Positions 34,889 through 42,832 of a stretch of DNA of 64,000 nucleotides are shown piece after piece. The position numbers were made by a program, and so were the translations under genes. Location: NCBI GenBank assembly GCA_023512435.1, contig JAILZP010000003.1, forward strand, positions 85,708-149,707, given 5' to 3'. The notes below the pieces were generated by a model that was not told where the DNA came from, did no database searches, and saw only the letters and a list, made by a program, of their open reading frames with translations. Source of the DNA: Peptococcaceae bacterium. GTDB lineage: Bacteria; Bacillota; Desulfotomaculia; Desulfotomaculales; Desulfocucumaceae. Within the stretch, counting starts at the first letter, position 1; each line of letters starts with the position of its first letter.

Positions 34889-35855
34889 TATACAGGCGGT
34901 GCGGAGTTTTAAGGATATTTTCGAGACCGTGACGGCCGAGGTGGAAAAGCAGGTGGTGGGGCAGAGAGGGGTTGTCAGACACGTCCTGACGGCAATCATC
35001 GCCGGGGGCAATGTTTTGTTGGAAGGGGCGCCGGGCTTGGGAAAGACCGTGCTGGTAAAGGCCTTCGCCAGGGTGCTGGACCTGCCCTTTTCCAGGATCC
35101 AGTTCACCCCGGACCTGATGCCCTCGGATATTACCGGCACGGTGATGGTGAACAGGACTGAACGGGGGCCGGAATTCACCTTCCAGCCCGGCCCCCTGTT
35201 CAGTTCCCTGGTGCTGGCGGACGAAATCAACAGGGCCACCCCCAAAACCCAGAGCGCCTTGTTGGAAGCAATGCAGGAAGGCGCCGTCACCGTGGGAGGG
35301 GTAACCTACAGGCTGCCGGAGCCGTTTTTCGTGCTGGCCACCCAGAACCCCATCGAGATGGAGGGAACCTACCGGCTGCCCGAGGCCCAGCTGGACAGGT
35401 TCATGTTCAAGCTGGACATACGGTTGCCCGGCGAGGGGGACATTCATAGAATTATCGACGTAACCTCTCTTGCCGGTGACGGGCCGCGGGTTGAAAAGCG
35501 GCTGTCCGGGGAGGACCTGCTGAACATGAAAGCCGTCGCCGCACAGGTTCCGGTGCCGTTCACGGCCAGGGAAAGGGCGGTTAGGATAATGCTGCACACC
35601 CACCCGGACAGGACGGCCGTACCGCTGGTGAAGGAATATGTCCGCTGCGGTGCCAGCCCCCGGGGGGTGCAGTCGCTGATTGCCTCGGCCCGGGTGCTGG
35701 CCCTGGCCCGGGGCAGGTTCAACGTGTCCGCCGGAGACATTGCGGAAATGGCGGCTCCCTGCCTGAGGCACAGGTTCTTCCTTAATTTCAGGGCCGCCGC
35801 CGACGGGGTGGACGCGGACGCCATTATCAGGGAAATTTTGAAAAAGGTGATCTGA
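34878..35855 (+). CDS. MoxR-family AAA+ ATPase
   Basis: 325 aa. Walker A GAPGLGKT, Walker B VLADEINRA, sensor/arginine region ATQNPIEMEGTYRLPEAQLDRFMFK. The MoxR family acts as a chaperone that assembles or activates complexes, nearly always with vWA proteins; here DUF58 and two vWA proteins follow. AAA+/vWA pairs also form Mg- and Co-chelatases, though MoxR is a separate branch. Confidence 0.95.
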   Translation: MNNDIQAVRSFKDIFETVTAEVEKQVVGQRGVVRHVLTAIIAGGNVLLEGAPGLGKTVLVKAFARVLDLPFSRIQFTPDLMPSDITGTVMVNRTERGPEFTFQPGPLFSSLVLADEINRATPKTQSALLEAMQEGAVTVGGVTYRLPEPFFVLATQNPIEMEGTYRLPEAQLDRFMFKLDIRLPGEGDIHRIIDVTSLAGDGPRVEKRLSGEDLLNMKAVAAQVPVPFTARERAVRIMLHTHPDRTAVPLVKEYVRCGASPRGVQSLIASARVLALARGRFNVSAGDIAEMAAPCLRHRFFLNFRAAADGVDADAIIREILKKVI

Positions 35856-35898
35856 ACTGGACCGCTTTATACAGGAAATACAGAACATAGGCAGTATA

Positions 35899-36702
35899 AT
35901 GCCGCGAAAAAGGATTGCCAAGGGGGGCGGCGGGGTCCACCTGGGCGCCGGGCGGGGCGCCTCCCTGGACTTTTACGGCCACAGCCCCTATACTCCCGGG
36001 GAGGATATAAGGAAAATCGACTGGAAGGCCTATGCCAGGACTGAAAACCTTTACGTAAAGGATTTCAGCGAGGAGAGGCAGGTCCTGGTCAGGGTTCTGC
36101 TGGACAGCAGCGCCTCCATGGATTTCGGAAGCCCGGGAAAGTGGGCGTTCGCCCTCAAGCTGTCCCTGGGGCTGGCCTGCCTGGCCTTGAGGCAGGGAGA
36201 CAGGCTGTCCTTTTACACCGCCGGCCGGAGCCTGGAGGTATTAAAGGAAAGTGTGGCGGGCACGGGCCACTTTTACGATCTTATGAAGGCCGCGCCGTTG
36301 CTGAGGCCCGGGGGCGCCACGGCGCAGCAGGCCTTTACCGGCGCCGCGCCCCGGGGACCCGGAATAACCTTTATACTGTCCGATTTTTTCGGCCTGGATG
36401 CCGCCGTGGTGCTTGACCATTTCTGTTTGCCGGATCAGCAGGTGGCGGCCATCCAGGTGATCTCCCCCCAGGAACTGGACCCGCCCGCCGGAGAGGAGCT
36501 TAAACTGGTGGACGCAGAAACCGGAAGAATAAAAAGGATTCATTTCACCGCCGCAGCCAGGCGCAGATATGCGGAAAAGGCCGGGCTCTTCCTGGCGGCG
36601 ACCAGGGAACGGTGCGTCCGGAGGGGAGCCTCGTACATATTGGCCATAACCGCCACGGACCCCGTCTGTGTTCTCAAGCAGGCGCTGGAGGTGGGCGAAT
36701 GA
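35899..36702 (+). CDS. DUF58 (vWA-like) protein
   Basis: 267 aa from ATG 35899. DUF58 signature DFYGHSPYTPGEDIRKIDWKAYARTENLYVKDFSEERQ, then a vWA core with VLLDSSASMDFG. The family's N-terminal helix seems to continue upstream (DRFIQEIQNIGSI), and a good SD (AAGGTGA) stands before a CTG at 35857, so true translation may begin there with a non-standard start. MoxR partner. Confidence 0.9.
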   Translation: MPRKRIAKGGGGVHLGAGRGASLDFYGHSPYTPGEDIRKIDWKAYARTENLYVKDFSEERQVLVRVLLDSSASMDFGSPGKWAFALKLSLGLACLALRQGDRLSFYTAGRSLEVLKESVAGTGHFYDLMKAAPLLRPGGATAQQAFTGAAPRGPGITFILSDFFGLDAAVVLDHFCLPDQQVAAIQVISPQELDPPAGEELKLVDAETGRIKRIHFTAAARRRYAEKAGLFLAATRERCVRRGASYILAITATDPVCVLKQALEVGE

Positions 36703-38237
36703 CCTTTTTCAGGCCGGAGTGGCTGCTGCTGGGGGCGCTGCTGCCGCTCATCGTGCTGATCTATTTTAAAAAGAAGCAGGTCTTGGAATACCGGGTTTCC
36801 AGCCTGGAATTCTGGGAGGAGATAGAAAGGGAGATCCAGGGCGTCCGGGTCAGGCGCATAGACAGGTACCTGCCCTTGATTCTGCAGCTTTTGGCGGGGC
36901 TGATCCTGGTCCTGGCCGCCGCCGGGCCGGTGTGGGTCCGCCAGTTTGCCGGGGACAGGGTGGTCGTCGCCGTGGACTGCTCCATTTCCATGAAAGCGGT
37001 GGAGGGCGGCGCCAGCAGGTTTGATGTCGCCAGGGAGGAAGCGGGCAGGATTATCCGCGCCCTTCCCGGGGAAAGCGCGGTAAGCCTGGTGTTGCTGTCG
37101 GACGGCGTCCGGGAGCTGGCAACGGACGCCACCCCAAAAGCCGCCGGGGAAGCGCTGGAGGGAGCCGAGTGCGTCTCCCGGCCCCTGAACGCCGACTTCG
37201 CCGCCGGATACCTCAAAGGCTGTGCTTCCCCGGTGATAGTGGTGACGGACAAAGACCTGAATCTTGGGGATAGAGTGGTGCGGGTGGGGGGCGCCTTGGA
37301 CAACGCGGGCATCACCGGGGCCTCCTACGATTACTACAGCGGGAGCGTTTTCTTTACGGTGAAAAACTATTCTCAAAGCCGGAAGAGGGTCACGGTCAGT
37401 CTGTGGAGTGGCGGCCAAAGAATTGACGCCGCAGCGATGGAAGTGCAGCCCGGGGCCTGGGGGGATTTCTCTTTCGCGGCGCCGGGCGCCGACGGGCTGC
37501 TGACCCTAAAAATAGAGGACCCGGACATGCTGGAGGAGGACAACGTTTATTTCGTGCCTGCCGGAAACATGGGCAAAAAAAAGGTGCTGCTGGCCGGCGG
37601 CAACTACTTTCTGGAGAAGGCGCTGGCATCTATGGCCGATGTCAGCCTGGCCAGGGCCGGGAGCCCGGAGGAAGGCGAAGGCTGCCGGGCGGTGATTGTG
37701 GCAGGCGGCGCGGATGCGCCAGCCCTCCCGGAGGGGGCCGGGGTCTGGTACCTCGCCCCGGGCCCCGGCGGGACTGCCGGTGGGGGGGTGAAAAACGCAT
37801 ATTTGCAGGCCTATGACTCCCCCTTGACTGAAGGCCTGGCCATGAAGGGCGTTTACTTGGAGGAAGCGGCCCGGTTGGCAACAGGGGAGGGAATGCAGTG
37901 GATCCTCGGTGCCGGTGACGCCGCGGTTATGGCCGCAGGCAATGAAAATGGCAGGAAAACCGTTTACTCCAGCATTGATTTCAACCGGACCAACCTGGTA
38001 CTGCTGCCGGAATTTCCGGTGCTGGTCAGCAATATAGTCAACTGGCTGGCCGAGGACGCTGACGCGGAATATCCCGGCAATCCCCCGGCCCGCTTTGTCG
38101 TTGGCTGGGCCGACCCCGGCCCGGGGAATAATGTCCGGGCAGTCACGCCGCTGTTTTTTCCGCTGGGGGGCATAGCCCTGGCGGTCGTGCCGCTGCTGCT
38201 GGCGGCGGAGTGGGAGGTGTACAGGCGTGGGCTGTGA
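36699..38237 (+). CDS. BatA-like membrane vWA protein
   Basis: About 512 aa from ATG 36699, which overlaps the DUF58 stop (ATGA). N-terminal TM pair (~5-25, ~55-78), then a vWA domain with an intact MIDAS DxSxS (VVAVDCSISMKAVEGG), a large extracytoplasmic-type region, and a C-terminal TM (LGGIALAVVPLLLAAEW). Likely binds a divalent metal and acts with MoxR. Confidence 0.88.
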   Translation: MTFFRPEWLLLGALLPLIVLIYFKKKQVLEYRVSSLEFWEEIEREIQGVRVRRIDRYLPLILQLLAGLILVLAAAGPVWVRQFAGDRVVVAVDCSISMKAVEGGASRFDVAREEAGRIIRALPGESAVSLVLLSDGVRELATDATPKAAGEALEGAECVSRPLNADFAAGYLKGCASPVIVVTDKDLNLGDRVVRVGGALDNAGITGASYDYYSGSVFFTVKNYSQSRKRVTVSLWSGGQRIDAAAMEVQPGAWGDFSFAAPGADGLLTLKIEDPDMLEEDNVYFVPAGNMGKKKVLLAGGNYFLEKALASMADVSLARAGSPEEGEGCRAVIVAGGADAPALPEGAGVWYLAPGPGGTAGGGVKNAYLQAYDSPLTEGLAMKGVYLEEAARLATGEGMQWILGAGDAAVMAAGNENGRKTVYSSIDFNRTNLVLLPEFPVLVSNIVNWLAEDADAEYPGNPPARFVVGWADPGPGNNVRAVTPLFFPLGGIALAVVPLLLAAEWEVYRRGL

Positions 38238-40746
38238 GGGCGGCGTGAGAGCGGCCGTAATCATTGCCTGCGCCCTGGCCGGGGGATATTTCGTATGCCA
38301 GGGATTGCGGCTGCGGGGTGCGTATCCGCGGAAAAAGTTTCTGGCCTGGGCGCTATTAAAGGCCGCAACGCTGTCGTGCCTGGTGCTGGCGGCCTGGGGG
38401 TTGAGGGTGACCCTGCCCGCCGCCGGCACCACCACCATTTTCCTGGTGGACAGGTCTCTGAGCATGGAGGAAAAGGCCGGAGAAATTGAGGGTTTTATCA
38501 ACCGCCAGCTGAGGGGGAACAAGGGCGGCCGGGACAGGGTGGCGGTGGTGAGCTTTGCCCGGGAGCCCATGGTGGAGCGGCCGGTTTCCCGGGACCTGCG
38601 GGAAATAAGGCTGGAGGCAGCCCCCGACCCCAATTTCACCGATATCCAAAAGGCGCTGGAGTTCTGCCGGGAATACTTTCCCCGGGAAGACAACAAAAGG
38701 CTGGTGCTGATCACCGACGGCCGGGAGAACCTGGGCAACGCCGACCAGGCCCTGCGCAGCCTGGCGGACCGGGGGATCAACCTGGCGGTGCTGCCTGTAA
38801 TCACCCCCTCCTCCGGTGATGTCCGGCTGTTATCGCTCAAGGCCCCGGCCGGCGCCCGCAGGGGGAACGGGATCACCCTCGGGGCGGAATTGTATTCGGA
38901 CTATGACACCCGGGGGACCTTCAGACTTTATAACGGAACCGTCAAGGTACTGGAACAGCCCGTCACGGTTAAAGCGGGGAATAACACCTTTTCTTTCGGG
39001 GTGGCGGCGGCCGGGGAGGCCGGGACGGTGTTCAGGGGGGAAATAAGCTTTGCCGGGGACCGGAACCCCCGCAACGACTTTTTTACCGTGACGGTGCCGC
39101 TGCAGGACAGTCCGGCGGTGCTGGTGATCGGCGAAAGGGAGGATACCGCCAACATCGCAAGGTTGTTGGCAAGCCTGGGTTATGCCGCCGTCATCCGGCG
39201 TCCCGGGGAGGTTCCGGGGGAACCGGGGATGCTTTCCGCATATGGCGGGATTGTCCTGGCCAACGTGCGGTACCGGGACCTGCCGCAGGGTTTCGAGGCC
39301 GCCCTGCGAAACGCCGTGGAGGAACAGGGCGCCGGCCTGCTGGCCGTGGGGGGGGACAGCGCCTTCGGGCCGGGGGGCTACGAGAACACCCTTCTGGAAC
39401 AGATGCTGCCGGTGCGCTGCCGGATGAAAGGCAATGAAAAGGTTCCGGACACCGGGCTGGTGCTGGCGGTGGATTGCTCCGGCAGCATGAACGACCGGAG
39501 CGGCGGGGCGCGCAAGATTGAAATAGTGAAGGAAGCCGCCGTAAAGTCCATGGAGGCGCTGGATGAAAACGACCGTCTGGGGGTGCTGGCCTTTTCAGAC
39601 CGCCAGGAGTGGGCGGTGCCCTTCGGTCCCCCGGACCGGAAGGACGATGTCAGAGAGCGGATAGGTAAACTGGCCCCCGGGGGTGGCACCCTGATTCTGC
39701 CTGCCCTGGAGAAAGCGGTGGAAACTTTGGAGAAGGCCGAGGTCAAGGTTAAGCACATCATCCTGCTCACCGACGGCCAGGGGGAAAAGGAGGGCTACGA
39801 CGGGGTGGTTCAAAGAATAAGGGCGGGGGGGATTACCCTGTCCGCCGTGGCGGTGGGGCAGGACGCGGACCGGCAACTGATCCGGGCCCTGGCTGAAAAA
39901 GGCGGCGGCCGCGGCTATTACACCGAGCACTACCGGGATATCCCCGAAATATTTACCAGGGAAACCTACCTGGCCACCAGAAAATACCTGAACAGCAGGG
40001 AGTTTGTGCCCCGGCCCGCCGGGGGCGGCGGGCCGTACGGGGGCGAAGCCCTGCCGAAGCTGTACGGGTATACCGGGACGGGCATAAAGGATGGGGCGGA
40101 ATTGCTTCTGGAAAGCGACAGCGGCGATCCCGTGCTGGCACGCTGGCAGTACGGCCTGGGCCGGGTCGCGGCCTGGACCCCGGACCTGAGCGGCAGGTGG
40201 AGCAGGGAATGGATACGCTGGAGCGGCCTGCAGAGTTTTTTCGGCAGGGTGCTTGATGACCTGCTGGCTGTAAGTGACGGGGAGGGTCTGGATATAAACG
40301 TCAGCCAAAGGGGCTGCAGGGTGAGGGTCAGCGTCTCGGCCAGCGGCTACCAGAGGGGGCAGTCCCTTGAACTGCTGCTGTTCCCCCCATCCGGGGAGGG
40401 AAAAAGGGTGGCCCTGGAACAGGCCGGCTCCGGGGTGTTCGAAGGGGTATTCGACCTGGATCAAACCGGGAGCCACGCCCTGTACTTCCGGCTGGCGGGA
40501 GACGGCGAAATCATAAGACAGGCGAGGAGGACGGTCCACCTGGACTATTCTCCGGAGTTCGCCGGAGGCCGGGACCAGGATGTCTTTCTGCCTGCCGCCT
40601 TCGGGCAGGTGGTAGACTGGGACGCCAATGTGTTTGATCTGCCGCTGGAGAGAAAAAACGCTGCGGCCGCGCCCCTGGGCCATGTGCTGCTGGCCCTGGC
40701 CCTGGCGGCCTTTGCCGCTGAGCTCTGGGTAAGAAAGATGATGTGA
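38227..40746 (+). CDS. Membrane protein with two vWA domains and a glutamine-amidotransferase-like domain
   Basis: 839 aa. N-terminal TM segments (~8-25, ~40-60). First vWA MIDAS FLVDRSLSMEEK (~75-230), a GATase1-like segment (~290-395; VLVIGEREDTANIARLLASLGY), a second vWA MIDAS VLAVDCSGSMNDRS (~415-575), beta-rich C-terminus, and a terminal TM (HVLLALALAAFAAELWV). It overlaps the previous gene by 11 nt and ends the operon; an attenuator motif follows. Confidence 0.88.
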   Translation: MGCEGGVRAAVIIACALAGGYFVCQGLRLRGAYPRKKFLAWALLKAATLSCLVLAAWGLRVTLPAAGTTTIFLVDRSLSMEEKAGEIEGFINRQLRGNKGGRDRVAVVSFAREPMVERPVSRDLREIRLEAAPDPNFTDIQKALEFCREYFPREDNKRLVLITDGRENLGNADQALRSLADRGINLAVLPVITPSSGDVRLLSLKAPAGARRGNGITLGAELYSDYDTRGTFRLYNGTVKVLEQPVTVKAGNNTFSFGVAAAGEAGTVFRGEISFAGDRNPRNDFFTVTVPLQDSPAVLVIGEREDTANIARLLASLGYAAVIRRPGEVPGEPGMLSAYGGIVLANVRYRDLPQGFEAALRNAVEEQGAGLLAVGGDSAFGPGGYENTLLEQMLPVRCRMKGNEKVPDTGLVLAVDCSGSMNDRSGGARKIEIVKEAAVKSMEALDENDRLGVLAFSDRQEWAVPFGPPDRKDDVRERIGKLAPGGGTLILPALEKAVETLEKAEVKVKHIILLTDGQGEKEGYDGVVQRIRAGGITLSAVAVGQDADRQLIRALAEKGGGRGYYTEHYRDIPEIFTRETYLATRKYLNSREFVPRPAGGGGPYGGEALPKLYGYTGTGIKDGAELLLESDSGDPVLARWQYGLGRVAAWTPDLSGRWSREWIRWSGLQSFFGRVLDDLLAVSDGEGLDINVSQRGCRVRVSVSASGYQRGQSLELLLFPPSGEGKRVALEQAGSGVFEGVFDLDQTGSHALYFRLAGDGEIIRQARRTVHLDYSPEFAGGRDQDVFLPAAFGQVVDWDANVFDLPLERKNAAAAPLGHVLLALALAAFAAELWVRKMM

Positions 40747-40763
40747 GAAAAAATAATTAGGAG

Positions 40764-40792
40764 TTGATAAACAGGGGAAAATATGGTTAAAT
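40764..40792 (+). promoter_or_regulatory. Promoter before motif copy 2
   Basis: TTGATA (40764-40769), 17-nt spacer, TTAAAT (40787-40792). The spacer and flanks resemble the promoter before motif copy 3 (both have a GGGGAAAATATGG / GGGAAATAAATGG stretch), so the leader was probably duplicated as a unit. Confidence 0.6.
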
Positions 40793-40832
40793 CTAATTAA
40801 TATAGATGATATGGGAATTATGTTGACACGGC

Positions 40833-40879
40833 GCTGACCGGAAAACCGGAGGCACTTCACCACAAGGGAAGTGCCTTTT
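40833..40879 (+). promoter_or_regulatory. Recurrent GCTGACCGG RNA motif with terminator, copy 2
   Basis: The same 24-nt core as at 29164, then stem AGGCACTTC (40850-40858) / GGAAGTGCCT with TTTT. The terminator lies 40 nt before the TTG of the alpha/alpha-barrel gene, which is alone under this leader. Confidence 0.75.
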
Positions 40880-40918
40880 GAGTTTCAGGCCGGCTGCCGG
40901 GGAGAGGAGCGTGGCCCC

Positions 40919-42016
40919 TTGGGGTTTAGGACCGTTAGAACCGTCATGGTGCTGTTAATGACCGCGGTTTTGTGGGCCGGGATGCTCAGCGGCGCCGCCC
41001 TGGCGGCCCAGTCCAAAGCAACCCGGGAGGACGTATACAAGGCGGCCCAAAAAACCATCAGCTATTACCATAAGACCTACCGGCAAAAGGAGTATAAAGG
41101 CATATTGGACTGGCCGGCCCTGGGGCTTTTCGGCTTCGGGGAGGATGTCAGCGGCGCCAGGTGGACTGTCAACGGGAAAAACGGCGCCTGGTGGCGGGAG
41201 CAGGAGGTAAGGCAGGGCATCGGCCTTTCAAAAACCAAAAACACCGACTTCCAGCGCACCATCATCGGGGTCTGTGCCGCCGGCAAGGACCCCCGGAATT
41301 TCGGCGGCCTGAACCTGGTGGAAATAGTCAAAAACACCATGCTGCCCAGCGGCCACTTCGCCGACTCGGTGGCGGACAGAAAAACCGGCCTGCCGGTGGG
41401 GGAAGATCTGGTGAACGCCCACGTCTTCGGGGTTATCGCCCTGCACTGCGCCGGGGAGCCCATTCCAGACAAGGAAAAATGCGTAAGGTGGTTGGAGAAA
41501 CAGCAGCACAAGGACGGCGGATTCACCTGGGACGCCAAATACTTTGATGATCCGAATGATTACGAATTGGTGGAGTCGGACGTGGACATGACGGCGGCGG
41601 CTTTGATGGCCTTTGCCGTCCTCGGCGAGGACGAGGCCAATCCGGTGGTTGCCCGGGCCATTGATTTTCTTAAAAAGAAACAACTGGACAACGGGGGGTT
41701 TTATTCCTGGGGAACGGAAAATCCCGAGAGTTGCGCCTGGGTGATCCAGGCTCTGAGTCTCTTGGGGCAGGACCCCATGGGACCCGAGTGGACCAAACCC
41801 TCCGGGGGCAACCCGGTCAGCGCCCTGCTGCGTTTCCAGCTGCCCGACGGCAGCTTTACCCACGTGCTAAGCGGGGATGAAAACCTTCCCATTTACGACA
41901 ACGGCATGTCCACCTATATAGCCTTATACGCCCTGGCAGACGCCTATAATAAAAAAGCGGCCTATGACCTTTTGCACGAGAAATACAGTCCCCGGATGGG
42001 ACAGGCCTTCCAGTGA
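40919..42016 (+). CDS. Exported alpha/alpha-barrel (transcobalamin N-domain-like) protein
   Basis: 365 aa from TTG 40919 (AGGAG 9 nt before). Signal peptide with LSGAALAAQ. The rest is helical repeats of the prenyltransferase/squalene-cyclase type: KQQHKDGGFTWDAKYF, KKKQLDNGGFYSWGTENPESCAWVIQALSLLGQDP, RFQLPDGSFTHVLSG. It has no DUF4430 domain, so it looks like the alpha domain of intrinsic factor as a separate protein; the gene for a separate DUF4430 protein lies 0.8 kb downstream. Catalytic DxDD motifs of real cyclases are not evident. Confidence 0.82.
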   Translation: MGFRTVRTVMVLLMTAVLWAGMLSGAALAAQSKATREDVYKAAQKTISYYHKTYRQKEYKGILDWPALGLFGFGEDVSGARWTVNGKNGAWWREQEVRQGIGLSKTKNTDFQRTIIGVCAAGKDPRNFGGLNLVEIVKNTMLPSGHFADSVADRKTGLPVGEDLVNAHVFGVIALHCAGEPIPDKEKCVRWLEKQQHKDGGFTWDAKYFDDPNDYELVESDVDMTAAALMAFAVLGEDEANPVVARAIDFLKKKQLDNGGFYSWGTENPESCAWVIQALSLLGQDPMGPEWTKPSGGNPVSALLRFQLPDGSFTHVLSGDENLPIYDNGMSTYIALYALADAYNKKAAYDLLHEKYSPRMGQAFQ

Positions 42017-42102
42017 GTTTGCATGGCGGTCTTTTCTGCCCGGGTTCTCAATTCTCTCGTTGAGGCAATAATTCCCACAAACATTTTTTATTATTGAAAG
42101 TA

Positions 42103-42131
42103 TTGAAACAAAGGGAAATAAATGGTAAAAT
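42103..42131 (+). promoter_or_regulatory. Promoter before motif copy 3 and cobalamin riboswitch 3
   Basis: TTGAAA (42103-42108), 17-nt spacer, TAAAAT (42126-42131), ~35 nt before motif copy 3. Confidence 0.7.
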
Positions 42132-42166
42132 CACTTAAAACAATTACCAAGACCAGGTTATAACTG

Positions 42167-42215
42167 GCTGACCGGAAAACCGGAGGCACTTACCCGCAGG
42201 GGGGTGCCTTTTTCT
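42167..42215 (+). promoter_or_regulatory. Recurrent GCTGACCGG RNA motif with terminator, copy 3
   Basis: The identical 24-nt core followed by AGGCACTT(A)CCC / GGGGGGTGCCT and TTTTT. It stands ~35 nt before a cobalamin riboswitch on the same transcript, so two attenuators act in series. Confidence 0.75.
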
Positions 42216-42248
42216 TTCCCGGCCGGCCTTTTAAAAACCGAATAACTG

Positions 42249-42425
42249 ATTGCAGGGGTTCCAGGAAACATTTCCGGGTTAAAAGGGAACCGGGTGCGAA
42301 TCCCGGGCGGTCCGGCCACTGTATGCGGGGAGCGACCTTTCATAATGCCACTGCCAGATGATTGTTCCGGGCGGGAAGGCGGAGGGGAGCGGCGATCCGC
42401 GAGCCAGGAGACCTGCCCCTGCAAT
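42249..42425 (+). ncRNA. Cobalamin riboswitch 3
   Basis: Core GGGAACCGGGTGCGAATCCC and GGTCCGGCCACTGT, 3' element GAGCCAGGAGACCTGC. P1 pairs ATTGCAGGGG (42249-42258) with CCCCTGCAAT (42416-42425). It controls the DUF2292/DUF4430/propeller gene series through the terminator at 42524. Confidence 0.93.
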
Positions 42426-42523
42426 GCGGCTCAAACCTTCCGAGGAAAGGCGTGAAGCTAGCGTTAGCTCGCCGCCCGGCCAACAGCGACCGGTCTGCGG
42501 CGGCACCTGCGTCAGCAGACAGC

Positions 42524-42554
42524 ACCCCGGCATTCCAAGGAAGCCGGGGTTTTT
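42524..42554 (+). terminator. Expression-platform terminator of cobalamin riboswitch 3
   Basis: ACCCCGGC (42524-42531) / GCCGGGGT (42543-42550) with an inner TTCC/GGAA extension, followed by TTTT. ~60 nt before the DUF2292 start. Confidence 0.75.
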
Positions 42555-42616
42555 AAATGATTTGCCTAAGGCCGGGCGGGACGGTTTGGCAACAGAAATA
42601 ATCCGGAGCGGGGGTG

Positions 42617-42775
42617 GTGGCCGTAGATAAAAAATTGACTGAAGCTGATCTGAGCGAAAAGGAGAAAAATCTGCTGGAACTCATACGGGGCACCGGGTAC
42701 GGGGAGATTAGCCTGATTATTCAAGAATATGAACCGGTGGTGGTGGAGGAGGTGATAAAAAAAATAAAGCTTTAG
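42617..42775 (+). CDS. DUF2292 (YezD-like) mini-protein, copy 2
   Basis: 52 aa, GTG 42617 (GGAG 9 nt before; GTG 42614 also in frame). The core RGTGYGEISLIIQEYEPVVVEEV aligns with the copy at 29013, and both end Lys-Leu just before the stop. It is the first gene after cobalamin riboswitch 3. Function unknown. Confidence 0.75.
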   Translation: MAVDKKLTEADLSEKEKNLLELIRGTGYGEISLIIQEYEPVVVEEVIKKIKL

Positions 42776-42832
42776 GACATCCGACAACGGATAAAATTCA
42801 CAGGGCAAAAAATTAAAAAAGGAGGGGATAAC

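Noticed and set aside
40919..42016. A true squalene/hopene cyclase
   Set aside because: The protein is about half the usual length, is exported, and lacks an evident DxDD catalytic motif; only the barrel repeats are shared.
29164..42215. The three GCTGACCGG elements as CRISPR repeats, IS ends or a known riboswitch (c-di-GMP, preQ1, Moco, guanidine)
   Set aside because: Copies are kilobases apart with no spacers or target duplications, and the conserved cores of those riboswitch classes are absent.
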